This document shows, piece by piece, positions 18,017 to 26,674 of a stretch of 64,000 bases of DNA. Each line of letters begins with the position of its first letter. Within the stretch, counting starts at the first letter, position 1. The notes below the pieces were generated by a model that saw only the letters and a program-made list of their open reading frames with translations, had not been told where the DNA came from and did not search any database. The translations under genes were made by a program, and so were the position numbers. Source of the stretch: Pseudomonas cavernae (GTDB lineage Bacteria; Pseudomonadota; Gammaproteobacteria; Pseudomonadales; Pseudomonadaceae); assembly GCF_003595175.1 (NCBI RefSeq), contig NZ_CP032419.1:1798001-1862000 (forward strand), read 5' to 3'.

Positions 18017-18847
18017 ATGAAAAAGCTCGAAGGTAAAGTCGCCCTGGTCACCGGCTCCGGCCGCGGCATCGGCCGCAGCGTGGCCCTGAAACTGGCCGCC
18101 GATGGCGCCCGCGTGGTGGTCAACGATCTGGACGCCGCTCCCGCCGAAGAAGTGGTTGCGGAAATCCGCGCCGCCGGTGGCGAGGCCGTGGCCTGCGTCG
18201 GCAGCGTGACCGCTGTCGACTTCGCCGATCGCTTCGTCAAGACCGCGGTGGACAACTACGGCGGCATCGACATCATCGTCAACAATGCCGGCTATACCTG
18301 GGACAACGTGATCCAGAAGATGAGCGACGAGCAGTGGTACGCCATCATCGACTGCCACCTGACCGCACCGTTCCGCATCCTGCGCGCCGCCTACCCGGTG
18401 ATCAGCGCCGCCGCCAAGGCCGAGGCCGCCGAAGGCCGTGTGGTGCATCGCAAGGTGGTCAACATTTCCTCCATCGCTGCCGCCGGCAACGCCGGGCAGA
18501 CCAACTACTCCACCGCCAAGTCGGGCATCCTCGGCATGACTAAGACCCTCTCCAAGGAGTGGGGCCGCCACAAGGTCAACGTCAACGCCGTGGCCTTCGG
18601 TCATATCGAGACCCGAATGACCCAGGCCCTGGCTGGTGACGCCAGCAAGACCGTCAACATCGAGGGTCGCGAGATCAAGGTCGGTATCCAGCAAGCCGCC
18701 ATGGACGCCAGCAAGATGGCCTGCCCGCTGGGTCGCCCGGGTACTCCGGACGAAGCCGCCGGCGCCGTGTATATGTTCTGCATCCCCGAGTCCGACTTCG
18801 TCTCCGGCCAGGTCCTGGTCTGCGGTGGCGGTGTGGGCACTGTCTGA
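18017..18847 (+). CDS. SDR-family 3-hydroxyacyl-CoA dehydrogenase (FabG/MFE-2-like)
   Basis: This 276-residue short-chain dehydrogenase has the cofactor motif TGSGRGIG, RVVVNDLD at the end of the second strand (suggesting NAD(H)), NNAG, a catalytic Ser in NISSIA, and YSTAK (YxxxK). An insert of about 20 residues near 215-235 (TVNIEGREIKVGIQQAAMD) exceeds typical FabG and may shape a larger acyl pocket. Sitting directly after the MaoC pair, it most likely oxidises 3R-hydroxyacyl-CoA to 3-ketoacyl-CoA for the SCPx-like thiolase. Substrate assignment is inferred from context. Confidence 0.85.
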   Translation: MKKLEGKVALVTGSGRGIGRSVALKLAADGARVVVNDLDAAPAEEVVAEIRAAGGEAVACVGSVTAVDFADRFVKTAVDNYGGIDIIVNNAGYTWDNVIQKMSDEQWYAIIDCHLTAPFRILRAAYPVISAAAKAEAAEGRVVHRKVVNISSIAAAGNAGQTNYSTAKSGILGMTKTLSKEWGRHKVNVNAVAFGHIETRMTQALAGDASKTVNIEGREIKVGIQQAAMDASKMACPLGRPGTPDEAAGAVYMFCIPESDFVSGQVLVCGGGVGTV

Positions 18848-18864
18848 CCTGAGAGGAATCCGAC

Positions 18865-20016
18865 ATGCAATTGGACAACTACCGTTCCCCCTGGATGAAC
18901 GAAGAGCTCTCCGCCTTCGGCGACAGCATCCGCCGCTTCGTGCGTGAGCGCATGGCGCCGCATGAGGATGAATGGCGTGCGCAGCATCAGGGCGATCGCG
19001 AGACCTGGCTGGCCTGCGGCGAGATGGGCATGATCCTGCCGGACGTTCCGTCCGAGTATGGCGGCGCCGACGGCACCCCGGCGCACTACGCCGTGGTGCT
19101 GCAGGAGCTGGCCTATGGCGGCTCGGCCAGTATCGCGCTGAGCATCAACCATATCGTCGGCCACTACATCCTGGCCGGCGGCACCGAGGCGCAGAAGCAG
19201 CAGTGGCTGCCGAAGATCGCCTCGGGCGAGGTGATCTGCTCCATCGCCATGACCGAACCGGGCACCGGCTCCGACCTGCAGGGCGTGCGTACCCGCGCGG
19301 TGAAGAAGGGTGACAAGTACGTCATCAGCGGCTCGAAGACCTTCATCAGCAACGGTCAGTTGAGCGACATGGTGGTGGTGGTCGCCAAGACCGACCTGGA
19401 GGCCAAGGGCTCGAAGGGAATTTCGTTGTTCATCGTCGATACCAAAACGCCGGGCTTCATCCGCGGCAAGTGCCTGGACAAGATCGGCATGCCGGGGCAG
19501 GACACTTCGGAGATGTTCTTCGACGAGTGCGAGGTACCGGCCGACTGTCTGCTCGGCGGCGCCGAAGGGCGGGGCTTCTACCAGCTGATGCAGCAACTGC
19601 CCTACGAGCGCGCGGAAATTGGCATCCAGGCCGTGGCGCACATGGAGCGCGCCCTGGCCCTGACCGTGGAGTACACCAAGGAGCGCAAGGCCTTCGGCAA
19701 GGCGATCCTGGACTTCCAGAACACCCGTTTCCAGCTCGCCGATGTGAAGGCCACGGTGGTCGCCTCGCGCACCTTCGTCGACCTGATCATCCAGCGCTGG
19801 GTCGACGGCACTCTGGACACCACCCTGGCGTCCATGGGCAAGTTCTGGCTGACCGACCGGCAGGGTGAAGTCATGGACCGTTGCCTGCAGTTCTTCGGCG
19901 GCTTCGGCTACATGAACGAGTACCCCATCGCCCGCATGTTCGCCGACGCCCGCGTCGCGCGCATCTACGGCGGTGCCAACGAGATCCAGCGCGAGCTGGT
20001 CGGCCGTTCGCTGTAA
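18865..20016 (+). CDS. Acyl-CoA dehydrogenase
   Basis: This 383-residue FAD enzyme has the full acyl-CoA dehydrogenase layout: an N-terminal helical domain, then ICSIAMTEPGTGSDLQGVRTRA and YVISGSKTFISNGQLSDMVVVVAKT. ERKAFGKAILDFQNTRFQLADV and QFFGGFGYMNEYPIARMFADARVARIYGGANEIQRELVGRSL complete it. It would introduce the alpha-beta double bond before the MaoC hydratase. The start follows GAGAGGAATCCGAC by normal spacing, 17 bases after the SDR stop. The same operon supplies racemase, hydratase, dehydrogenase and thiolase, one full beta-oxidation turn. Confidence 0.93.
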   Translation: MQLDNYRSPWMNEELSAFGDSIRRFVRERMAPHEDEWRAQHQGDRETWLACGEMGMILPDVPSEYGGADGTPAHYAVVLQELAYGGSASIALSINHIVGHYILAGGTEAQKQQWLPKIASGEVICSIAMTEPGTGSDLQGVRTRAVKKGDKYVISGSKTFISNGQLSDMVVVVAKTDLEAKGSKGISLFIVDTKTPGFIRGKCLDKIGMPGQDTSEMFFDECEVPADCLLGGAEGRGFYQLMQQLPYERAEIGIQAVAHMERALALTVEYTKERKAFGKAILDFQNTRFQLADVKATVVASRTFVDLIIQRWVDGTLDTTLASMGKFWLTDRQGEVMDRCLQFFGGFGYMNEYPIARMFADARVARIYGGANEIQRELVGRSL

Positions 20017-20128
20017 CGATGGATCAGGGCGGCGCTCAGCCACGAGAGCGCCGCCCAACCCGCCAGGGAAGGCCTTTCAACCCGCAGACCGTCACCGGCC
20101 TGCCTGATTGCTTCAAGAGAAGACTGCG

Positions 20129-20728
20129 ATGGCGGAATACGCATCGGAAAACCAGCAGCGGCGCCTGCTGCACACCCGCCAGGTCACCTGCACGGGTTAC
20201 CTGCGCGAGGATGGCCTGTTCGAGTTCGAAGGGCGGCTGCGCGATACCAAGTCGTATGACACCACGCTGTTGTTCAGCAGCATTCCTGCCAACGAGCCGG
20301 TGCACCAGATGCTGATCGTCATGACCGTCGACCAGGACCTGCTGATCCACGACCTGAAGGCTGTCACCGAGGCCGGCCCGACGCCATTCTGCAGCCAGAT
20401 AAACGGCGCCTATGCGGCCTTGAAGGGGCTGCGCATAGGTTCAGGCTTCAAGAAACGGCTGCTCGAACGCGTGGGTGGCGAGCAGGGCTGTACCCACCTG
20501 ACCGAACTGCTCGGCCCGATGGCGACTACCGTTTACCAGACAGTTTCCATGCTCGCCTATGGCAGCCGGCGGGAGCAGGCGGCAGTCGACCGGGCCGGCG
20601 AGTTCGCAGGCAACCAATGGGTGATCGGCACCTGCCATGGCTACCGCAGCGATGGCGAAGCCGTGAAAAGACTACTGGCCCGCAGCCGAACGGCCGAAGC
20701 GTTGCCGCTGGCTGTGGCCGTTGATTGA
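20129..20728 (+). CDS. DUF2889 family protein
   Basis: This 199-residue cytoplasmic protein has no signal peptide. It matches DUF2889 by its opening RRLLHTRQVTCTGYLREDGLFEFEGRLRDTKSYD and its middle PVHQMLIVMTVDQDLLIHDLKAVTEAGPTPFCSQI. Conserved Asp/His and Cys residues (DLLIHDL, FCSQ, GGEQGCTHLTEL) could form a small active or metal site. No function is established for the family. Its place between acyl-CoA dehydrogenase and ligase suggests a role in the same pathway. Start ATG 20129 is preceded by AAGAGAAG. Confidence 0.75.
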   Translation: MAEYASENQQRRLLHTRQVTCTGYLREDGLFEFEGRLRDTKSYDTTLLFSSIPANEPVHQMLIVMTVDQDLLIHDLKAVTEAGPTPFCSQINGAYAALKGLRIGSGFKKRLLERVGGEQGCTHLTELLGPMATTVYQTVSMLAYGSRREQAAVDRAGEFAGNQWVIGTCHGYRSDGEAVKRLLARSRTAEALPLAVAVD

Positions 20729-20815
20729 AGGCCCCGTACGGGGCATGAGTGACCTGGCGTTGCATGCAGCCTGCACAGCGCGCAGCCGCCAATGACAACA
20801 AGAGTGGAGGTTCAG

Positions 20816-22384
20816 ATGTACATCACCCAAGGTTTACACCGCCACATGCAGCAGCGCCCTCATGCGACAGCCATTCGCGAGCTGGGCCGCAGCGTGACGT
20901 TTGCCGAACTGGGGCAGCGCGTTGCCCGACTGGCCGGTGCGCTGAAAGGCTTGGGCATGGCCAGCGGCGATTGCGTCGCCATGCTCTCGCGCAACTCGCA
21001 GCGCTACATCGAGTACAGCCTGGGCGTGCCCTGGGGCGATGGCGTGCTGAATCCGGTCAATACACGCTGGAGTGTTGCCGAGATTGTCTACTCGCTGGAC
21101 GACTCGCAATCGACCATGCTGATCGTCGACGACACCTTCAAGGCGATGGGTGAGGCGATCTTCGAACAGGCCAAGACACTCCGCCACATGATCTATGCCG
21201 GCGACGGCGAGACTCCGGATGGCATGCTCAACTACGAGGCGCTGCTGGCCGCGGCCGAGCCGGTGGAGGACGTACGCCGCAGCGGCGATGCGCTCCTCGG
21301 TGTCTTCTATACCGGCGGTACCACCGGCTTCCCCAAGGGCGTGATGATCAGTCACAACAACCTGGCCTTCGCCGGCCTGGCGGGGCTGACCCGGGGCTTT
21401 TACGGCAGCGACTCGGTATTCCTGCATGCCATGCCGATGTTCCACCTGGCCGATTTCTCGGCGATGTACGGTCAGCTGGTCACCGGCGGCGTACACGTCG
21501 TACTGCCGGCGTTCAGCGGCGAAGCCGCCTTGCAGGCCGTCATCGACGAGCAGGTCACGGACGTCATGCTGGCACCGACCATGATCCAGATGATACTCGA
21601 CGCCCGCGCCGCCAATCCGGTGTTGGCCGGGGTCGAACTGGCCTCGATCCGCAACATCATCTACGGTGCTTCGCCGATCTCGCCGGTGCTGCTCGACCGC
21701 GCCTGTGAGGCCTTCACTTCGGCCCGTTTCTTTCAGGGCTATGGCATGACCGAGTTGACCACCGGTGGCACCATGCTCGACCCCGAGTACCACTGCGAGG
21801 CGCACCACCACAGCGGCAAGATGTATTCCGCCGGCCGTGCGATGAACTGCGTCGAGCTGCGGATCGTTGATGCCGAGGATCGCGAAGTGCCGCGCGGCAG
21901 CGTGGGCGAGATCGTCGTGCGCGGGCCGAACGTCATGCTCGGCTATCTGAACAAGCCGGAGGCCACCGCCGAGGTGCTGCGCGACGGCTGGATGCACACC
22001 GGCGACGGCGGCTACATGGACGCGGAGGGCTTCGTCTACATCGTCGACCGCCTGAAGGACATGATTGTCAGTGGCGGCGAGAACATCTACTCCGCCGAGG
22101 TGGAGAACGCCATTTCCAGCCATCCGGCCGTGGCCCAGTGCGCGGTCATCGGCATTCCGTCGGACAAGTGGGGCGAGACCGTGCATGCAGTCGTCGTGCT
22201 GAAGCCGGATTGCAGCAGCAGCGACGAGGAAATCGTCGCCCACTGCCGCGAGCGCATCGCCGGCTACAAGTGTCCGCGCAGCGTCGAGTTCCGTGGCGCC
22301 CTGCCGCTCTCGGGCGTGGGCAAGATCCTCAAGAACGAACTGCGCAAGCCCTTCTGGGAAAACCACTCGCGCAATATCGCGTGA
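20816..22384 (+). CDS. Acyl-CoA ligase (AMP-forming)
   Basis: The enzyme would activate a carboxylic acid to its CoA thioester via an acyl-adenylate. The 522-residue protein has the P-loop-like YTGGTTGFPKGVMISHNN, the A5 motif GYGMTELT and the hinge TGDGGYMDAEGFVYIVDRLKDMIVSGGENIYSAEVEN. The C-terminal catalytic Lys lies in GVGKILKNELRKPFW. Start ATG 20816 has a near-perfect site (GTGGAGG, 20804-20810); the ATG at 20792 does not. It closes the racemase operon and probably supplies its first substrate, for example a branched or alicyclic acid. A repeat element lies between its stop and the convergent gene. Confidence 0.92.
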   Translation: MYITQGLHRHMQQRPHATAIRELGRSVTFAELGQRVARLAGALKGLGMASGDCVAMLSRNSQRYIEYSLGVPWGDGVLNPVNTRWSVAEIVYSLDDSQSTMLIVDDTFKAMGEAIFEQAKTLRHMIYAGDGETPDGMLNYEALLAAAEPVEDVRRSGDALLGVFYTGGTTGFPKGVMISHNNLAFAGLAGLTRGFYGSDSVFLHAMPMFHLADFSAMYGQLVTGGVHVVLPAFSGEAALQAVIDEQVTDVMLAPTMIQMILDARAANPVLAGVELASIRNIIYGASPISPVLLDRACEAFTSARFFQGYGMTELTTGGTMLDPEYHCEAHHHSGKMYSAGRAMNCVELRIVDAEDREVPRGSVGEIVVRGPNVMLGYLNKPEATAEVLRDGWMHTGDGGYMDAEGFVYIVDRLKDMIVSGGENIYSAEVENAISSHPAVAQCAVIGIPSDKWGETVHAVVVLKPDCSSSDEEIVAHCRERIAGYKCPRSVEFRGALPLSGVGKILKNELRKPFWENHSRNIA

Positions 22385-22547
22385 CTGCCGGGGAGCGGAT
22401 CGCCATGGGCCTTCCAGGGACCATGGCAATCCGCTTTCCTGCGTCGATTTTCCTGGGGCTTTCCGATTGCCGCTCGATGGGGCAGTGAAGGGCCAGCCTG
22501 GCTGGCCTATGGCCTATGGCCGATACGGCAGAGAAGGGACGTGGTGC

Positions 22548-22693
22548 TCAGAACCTGTTTACGATCTCGCGAGCTAGGGTCAGACAAGGCGAAATCGGGC
22601 GAAGAAGCGCAGTTTACGTGTTGTAAATGAGCATTCTGAGCCCGATTTCAACGCCGTATAACCGACGCGCAGCAGATCGTAAACAGGTTCTCA
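22548..22693. repeat. 146-bp inverted (MITE-like) element, copy 2 (opposite orientation)
   Basis: Reverse complement of the 11463-11608 element with the same length. Ends are TCAGAACCTGTTTACGATCT (22548-22567) and AGATCGTAAACAGGTTCTCA (22674-22693). The inner stem is GAAATCGGGC with GCCCGATTTC, a different sequence from copy 1 but still paired. It lies between convergent genes and supplies the stop codon of the minus-strand one. Confidence 0.85.
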
Positions 22694-23713
22694 GACCTGA
22701 AGCAACGCATTGGCGATCGCCTGTACGTCGGCGTCATGCTCCGCCTGATAGGGCGTCATGGCGAGCGAGCGATGCGACGGGTCTATGCGTGCCGCCAGCT
22801 GATCGACCTTCGCCAGGGTCTTGCTGCTGAGCAGACTGGCCATGCGGACGTTGGCCTGAGCAGCCTGGCCTTCTTCCAGGCGCTGCAGTCCGGCGAGGAT
22901 CATCTGCCGGGCGGCCATGACGGCGGTGGCCATTTCGGCCAGGTGCAGCGCCAGGAGGGAATGGATGGCGCCGGGCGTGAGCTCGCGTGCCTGCTCGACG
23001 ACAAGGTCGAGCACCTGTTGCGCTTTTGCCACGCAAATCAGTCCTTCGAACAGTTTACGAAGGTCCTGCAGGCGGGCGATCGTAGTCGCGTCGCCAAGCC
23101 TCCGATCCACGGGCAGAACGGTCTGCGTGATCTGCATGTGGGAAAGGAGAGGCGAGGTATTTCCGGAAGAGTGCGCATGGCAGATATCGACTCGGTCCGC
23201 TTGGCGGTCCAGCAGAAAGCAGTCCAGCCCCCCTTTGCCGTCGTCCGCGCTGCAGATCACCAGGTCTGCGCGGGAGACATTACGCAGCCGTTCGACGGTG
23301 CCATCAAGGATGAAGCCGTCCAACTGGCGGGTGGTGCTCAGACCTGGGCCAAGGGCGAAGCCGACGATGCGGCGGCCTTCGAGGACATCTTGCAGATAGT
23401 CGTCAGCCGGGGTGTCCCGGGCCGCCAGCAGTGGCGCCGCCAGCAGGTTCGCCAGTACGGTCCCGGCCAGTTCGTCACTGCCTCTGACCAGTTCCTCGAA
23501 CAGATGAGCCAGGCTGCTCCAGCCCAACCCCAGGCCCCCCAGCTCCGTTGCCACCGCCCCGCTGGGCAGGCCGAACTCGGCGACGCTCTCCAGCAGCTCG
23601 AGGAGCTGGGAGTTAGCCAGCGCGCCCAGGGGCTGGATTTCCGAGCTGACGAAGGCCCGCATGCTCTGAACAAGCAGCGTCTGCTGCGAGGTGAGATGGA
23701 GTGGCGTGCGCAT
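22691..23713 (-). CDS. Divergent acyl-CoA dehydrogenase-like protein
   Basis: This 340-residue protein has the overall acyl-CoA dehydrogenase plan: N-terminal helices with SEIQPLGALANSQLLELLESVAEFGLPSGAVATELGGLGLGWSSLAHLFEELVRGSDELAGTVLAN, then a beta domain. The usual MTEPxxGSD motif, the RxxFG motif and the C-terminal GGxGY and GGxxE regions are not recognisable. It may bind acyl-CoA without dehydrogenating, or act as a partner subunit, as in the heteromeric enzymes of steroid degradation. Start ATG 23713 lacks a strong ribosome site. It is divergent from LAL regulator 3. Its TGA stop comes from the end of the repeat element. Confidence 0.65.
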   Translation of the reverse strand: MRTPLHLTSQQTLLVQSMRAFVSSEIQPLGALANSQLLELLESVAEFGLPSGAVATELGGLGLGWSSLAHLFEELVRGSDELAGTVLANLLAAPLLAARDTPADDYLQDVLEGRRIVGFALGPGLSTTRQLDGFILDGTVERLRNVSRADLVICSADDGKGGLDCFLLDRQADRVDICHAHSSGNTSPLLSHMQITQTVLPVDRRLGDATTIARLQDLRKLFEGLICVAKAQQVLDLVVEQARELTPGAIHSLLALHLAEMATAVMAARQMILAGLQRLEEGQAAQANVRMASLLSSKTLAKVDQLAARIDPSHRSLAMTPYQAEHDADVQAIANALLQV

Positions 23714-23961
23714 TCTGGTGCAATCCGAGAGTGGAGGTGTAGTCAGGCTAATGCATCCTCCTGGCAAGCCCACCCCTCCTGTGGAGGGGATGATCCCCCG
23801 CCGGGGGTGCGCCCGCAGCCCCACCCCCGGGTTGGGTCATCTGCGTATCGCTCCGCAGGGAGGGAGTGGCATTTGCGGCAATGCGCTTTAATCGAAGAAC
23901 AGACAGTTCCCGTCGAGGCAGCGCATATACGGAGACGGATGTTGTGGAGTCAGGAATGCAG
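23714..23961. promoter_or_regulatory. Divergent control region: acyl-CoA dehydrogenase-like gene / LAL regulator 3
   Basis: A 248-base gap with two back-to-back perfect GC-rich dyads: CCCCTCC-TGT-GGAGGGG (23773-23789) and CCCCC-GCC-GGGGG (23795-23807). A CCCACCCCCGGG stretch follows. They are candidate regulator sites. Confidence 0.4.
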
Positions 23962-26637
23962 ATGAACCGATCCCCCCTGTTGATTAGCACCAAGTTCACG
24001 CCGCCAAGGATAGGTAGCCACAGCATCCTGCGTGAGCAGTTGCTGGAGCGCCTGAACGATGCGCGCAATAGCCGCCTGTTCCTGGTGACGGGCGGCGCGG
24101 GTTTCGGCAAGACGACGCTGGTGGCGCAATGGCGGCAGTCGCTGATCCAGAGCGGTGCGACGGTGGCCTGGTTGTCGCTGTCTGCGGACGAAAACCAGTT
24201 GGAGCCGTTCTGCGCAAACCTGGTGGGCGCATTACAGCAGGCGGGAGTGACGCTGGAAGGCGCGATGTTGCTCGGCGAAGAGGTGTCGGAAGACGAGCGG
24301 AGGATCTTCCTGTCGCTGCTGGTCAACAGCCTGGCCAGGGTCACTGGCGATCTTTACCTGATCGTCGACGACTTCCAGCACGCGACCAATCCGCGCATCG
24401 GCCAGTTGATGCAGGGGCTCATCGAACGGGCTCCGCAGAACCTGCACATCACCTTGGCCAGCCGGGCGGCGCCCGCGCTGCTGCTCGGGCGCTGGCGGGC
24501 GATGGGCGAGCTCTGCGAGATCGATGGCGCGGAGCTGTCATTTAGCTTCCGCGAAGCCTATGCCTATCTTCGCAGCCACCTCGATCCAGGCATCGATGTG
24601 GATGTCGCGCGCGCGTTGCACGACAAGACCGACGGCTGGCCCATCGGCCTGCAGCTTTTGGCGATTTCCCTGAAGGCGAATCCGCGCCGCAAGCTCAGCG
24701 TTTCTGCCTTGCAGCCGAACCGCCAGGAACTGGGAGCCTATCTCGCGGAGGATGTCCTGGCCGAGTTACCGCCGGCGCTATTGAACTTCCTGCAGAAGAT
24801 TTCCATCCTGCTGCGTTTCAACGCAACGGTGGCCACGCAAGTCACCGGGGTGGTCGACGCCGAGGCACAGATTCAGGCGATCGAAGCGCGTAACCTGTTC
24901 CTGCAGCCGGTGGAGGGGCCGGGTGAACTGCAGTGGTTCCGTCTGCACCCGATGTTTTCGGAGTTCCTCGCCGAGCAGCTAGTGGCCTCGGGGTACGACA
25001 CCCGCGCCTTGCACCTGCGGGCGACCCGCTGGTTCGAGGAGGCCGGCCTGGTGGGGGAGGCGGCGCGCCACGCCCTGCTGACGGAGGATGTCGACTATCT
25101 GGTCGACCTGCTGGAACGAATCAGGCCACCGCTCAAGAGCATCAGTCACCTGAGCGAGTTCATGCGCTGGCTCGATCGGGTGCCACTGGAGAAGCTAATC
25201 CGGCATCCCGAACTGTTCCTGATCGGCATCTGGAGCAACGTGCTGACCCTGCGTACCGACAAGGCCGAGCGCTGGCTCGAGGTACTGGAGAAGGCCCGGA
25301 CGACTCCTCCCAGGGGCACTGAGCTGTCCTTGCTCAAGGCGGCGATCGCCAACCAGCGCGATGATGCGAGCGAATGCCGGCAATGGCTCGAACCGCTGGC
25401 GGAGCAGCCCCTGGGCAATCCGTTTCTCGAGCAGGTGTTTGCCAGCCTGTACATCGGCTGTCTTGGGACCATGGGCCTATATAACGATGTGCGCCGCTAC
25501 TTCAATTCCCCGCAGGCGCGACCGCTGCGGGGCAGCGTGCATGAGATGGCCCTGATCGCCGTCAATTCGGTGGCCCAGGTGGCGCTGTTCGAGGGCAACG
25601 TGCTGGAGGTCGTGCGCCTCGGGACCGATCTCTTGACTGAAGCGGAGAGCGCCCATGGGCGCCGCTCGGTGAGTGCCTGCAACTGTGCGGCGGTGTTGGC
25701 GGCGGCCTACTACGAGCTCGACCGGATCGACGATGCCCGCGAAGTGCTCGCCAATCGCCTGGATATCCTGCGTTTCTCCGTTCCCGAGCTGATGATCAAC
25801 GCCGCCTTGTGCTTCGCGCGACTGCAGTACCTGCAGGAGTCGCCGCGCAGCGCGCTGGAATTCCTCAGGCAGCGCGAGGAGCATTTCCGTCTCCTCGGCT
25901 TCGATCGGGGGGTGGCGAACATGCTGGCCGAGCAGGTGCGCCTGGTGCTCGCCGACGGCGACTGGCGCCACGCCGAAAGCCTGCAAGTGGCGCTCGACGA
26001 CCTGCACAAGCGGCATCAGGAACCAGGCCCGCGCAGCGCGGAAATCACGGTGCTGGCGACGTTTTCGCTGGCTCGCGTAGCCATGTCCAGACGCCAACCA
26101 GAACTGGCCCTGCAGGTGCTGGCGGGGCTGGACGCATTGATCGGGGAGTATCAGCGGGGCATCTGGCGGGTACGCCTGGAGCTGCTGCGCTGCCTGGCGC
26201 TCGATCAGTTGGGTAGGGATATCGAGGCCACTGAGTCGCTGCGCAACGCCGTATTCAGCGGCTATCGCCTGGGCCTGTTGAGGACCTTTTTCGACGAGGG
26301 CAAGGTCTTGTCGGGGCTGCTTCAGGGCCTCGAGTGCGCGGATAACCCGGAGCTGGATGCCTACCTCGATCAGTTGAAGCAGAGTGCGGGCATGGCGACG
26401 GTGGACAGCGATGTCGCCACGCACGTCGCCATCGATGGCGACCTGTCGCTGACCAAGCGCGAGCTGGAAATTCTGGCATTGCTGGAACAGTCGATGTCCA
26501 ACAAGCGCATCGCCCTGGCGCTCAACCTCAGCCTGCAGACGGTCAAGTGGAACCTGCGCAACATCTTCGCCAAGCTGGGCGTTTCCAGTCGCTACGACGC
26601 GATCATCATCGCCCGCAAGCGCATGAAGCGCTCCTGA
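23962..26637 (+). CDS. LuxR-type LAL (MalT-like) transcriptional regulator 3
   Basis: This 891-residue LAL regulator begins MNRSPLLISTKFTPPRIGSHSILR, the classical MalT-like opening. A P-loop, TGGAGFGKTTLVAQW, lies at about residues 43-57, Walker B-like LYLIVDDFQHA about 85 residues later, and a winged-helix segment GWPIGLQLLAISLKA. A TPR-like superhelix follows, then a C-terminal LuxR helix-turn-helix (LTKRELEILALLEQSMSNKRIALALNLSLQTVKWNLRNIFAKLGVSSRYDAIIIARKRM). Either ATG 23956 or 23962 could be used; each has a GGA-type site 6 bases upstream. It is divergent from the acyl-CoA dehydrogenase-like gene. Confidence 0.92.
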   Translation: MNRSPLLISTKFTPPRIGSHSILREQLLERLNDARNSRLFLVTGGAGFGKTTLVAQWRQSLIQSGATVAWLSLSADENQLEPFCANLVGALQQAGVTLEGAMLLGEEVSEDERRIFLSLLVNSLARVTGDLYLIVDDFQHATNPRIGQLMQGLIERAPQNLHITLASRAAPALLLGRWRAMGELCEIDGAELSFSFREAYAYLRSHLDPGIDVDVARALHDKTDGWPIGLQLLAISLKANPRRKLSVSALQPNRQELGAYLAEDVLAELPPALLNFLQKISILLRFNATVATQVTGVVDAEAQIQAIEARNLFLQPVEGPGELQWFRLHPMFSEFLAEQLVASGYDTRALHLRATRWFEEAGLVGEAARHALLTEDVDYLVDLLERIRPPLKSISHLSEFMRWLDRVPLEKLIRHPELFLIGIWSNVLTLRTDKAERWLEVLEKARTTPPRGTELSLLKAAIANQRDDASECRQWLEPLAEQPLGNPFLEQVFASLYIGCLGTMGLYNDVRRYFNSPQARPLRGSVHEMALIAVNSVAQVALFEGNVLEVVRLGTDLLTEAESAHGRRSVSACNCAAVLAAAYYELDRIDDAREVLANRLDILRFSVPELMINAALCFARLQYLQESPRSALEFLRQREEHFRLLGFDRGVANMLAEQVRLVLADGDWRHAESLQVALDDLHKRHQEPGPRSAEITVLATFSLARVAMSRRQPELALQVLAGLDALIGEYQRGIWRVRLELLRCLALDQLGRDIEATESLRNAVFSGYRLGLLRTFFDEGKVLSGLLQGLECADNPELDAYLDQLKQSAGMATVDSDVATHVAIDGDLSLTKRELEILALLEQSMSNKRIALALNLSLQTVKWNLRNIFAKLGVSSRYDAIIIARKRMKRS

Positions 26638-26640
26638 AGG

Positions 26641-26670
26641 CCCGCGCCCCGGGACAACCCGGAGCGCGGG
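26641..26670. terminator. Bidirectional terminator hairpin
   Basis: CCCGCGC (26641-26647) pairs with GCGCGGG (26664-26670), with CCGGG/CCCGG continuing the stem around ACAA. AGG and CCTT flanks extend it. It fills the 37-base gap between convergent genes. Confidence 0.8.
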
Positions 26671-26674
26671 TGCC

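Noticed and set aside
23866..23961. Longer N-terminus of LAL regulator 3 from GTG 23866
   Set aside because: The extra residues are not MalT-like; ATGs at 23956 and 23962 have ribosome sites and give the usual opening.
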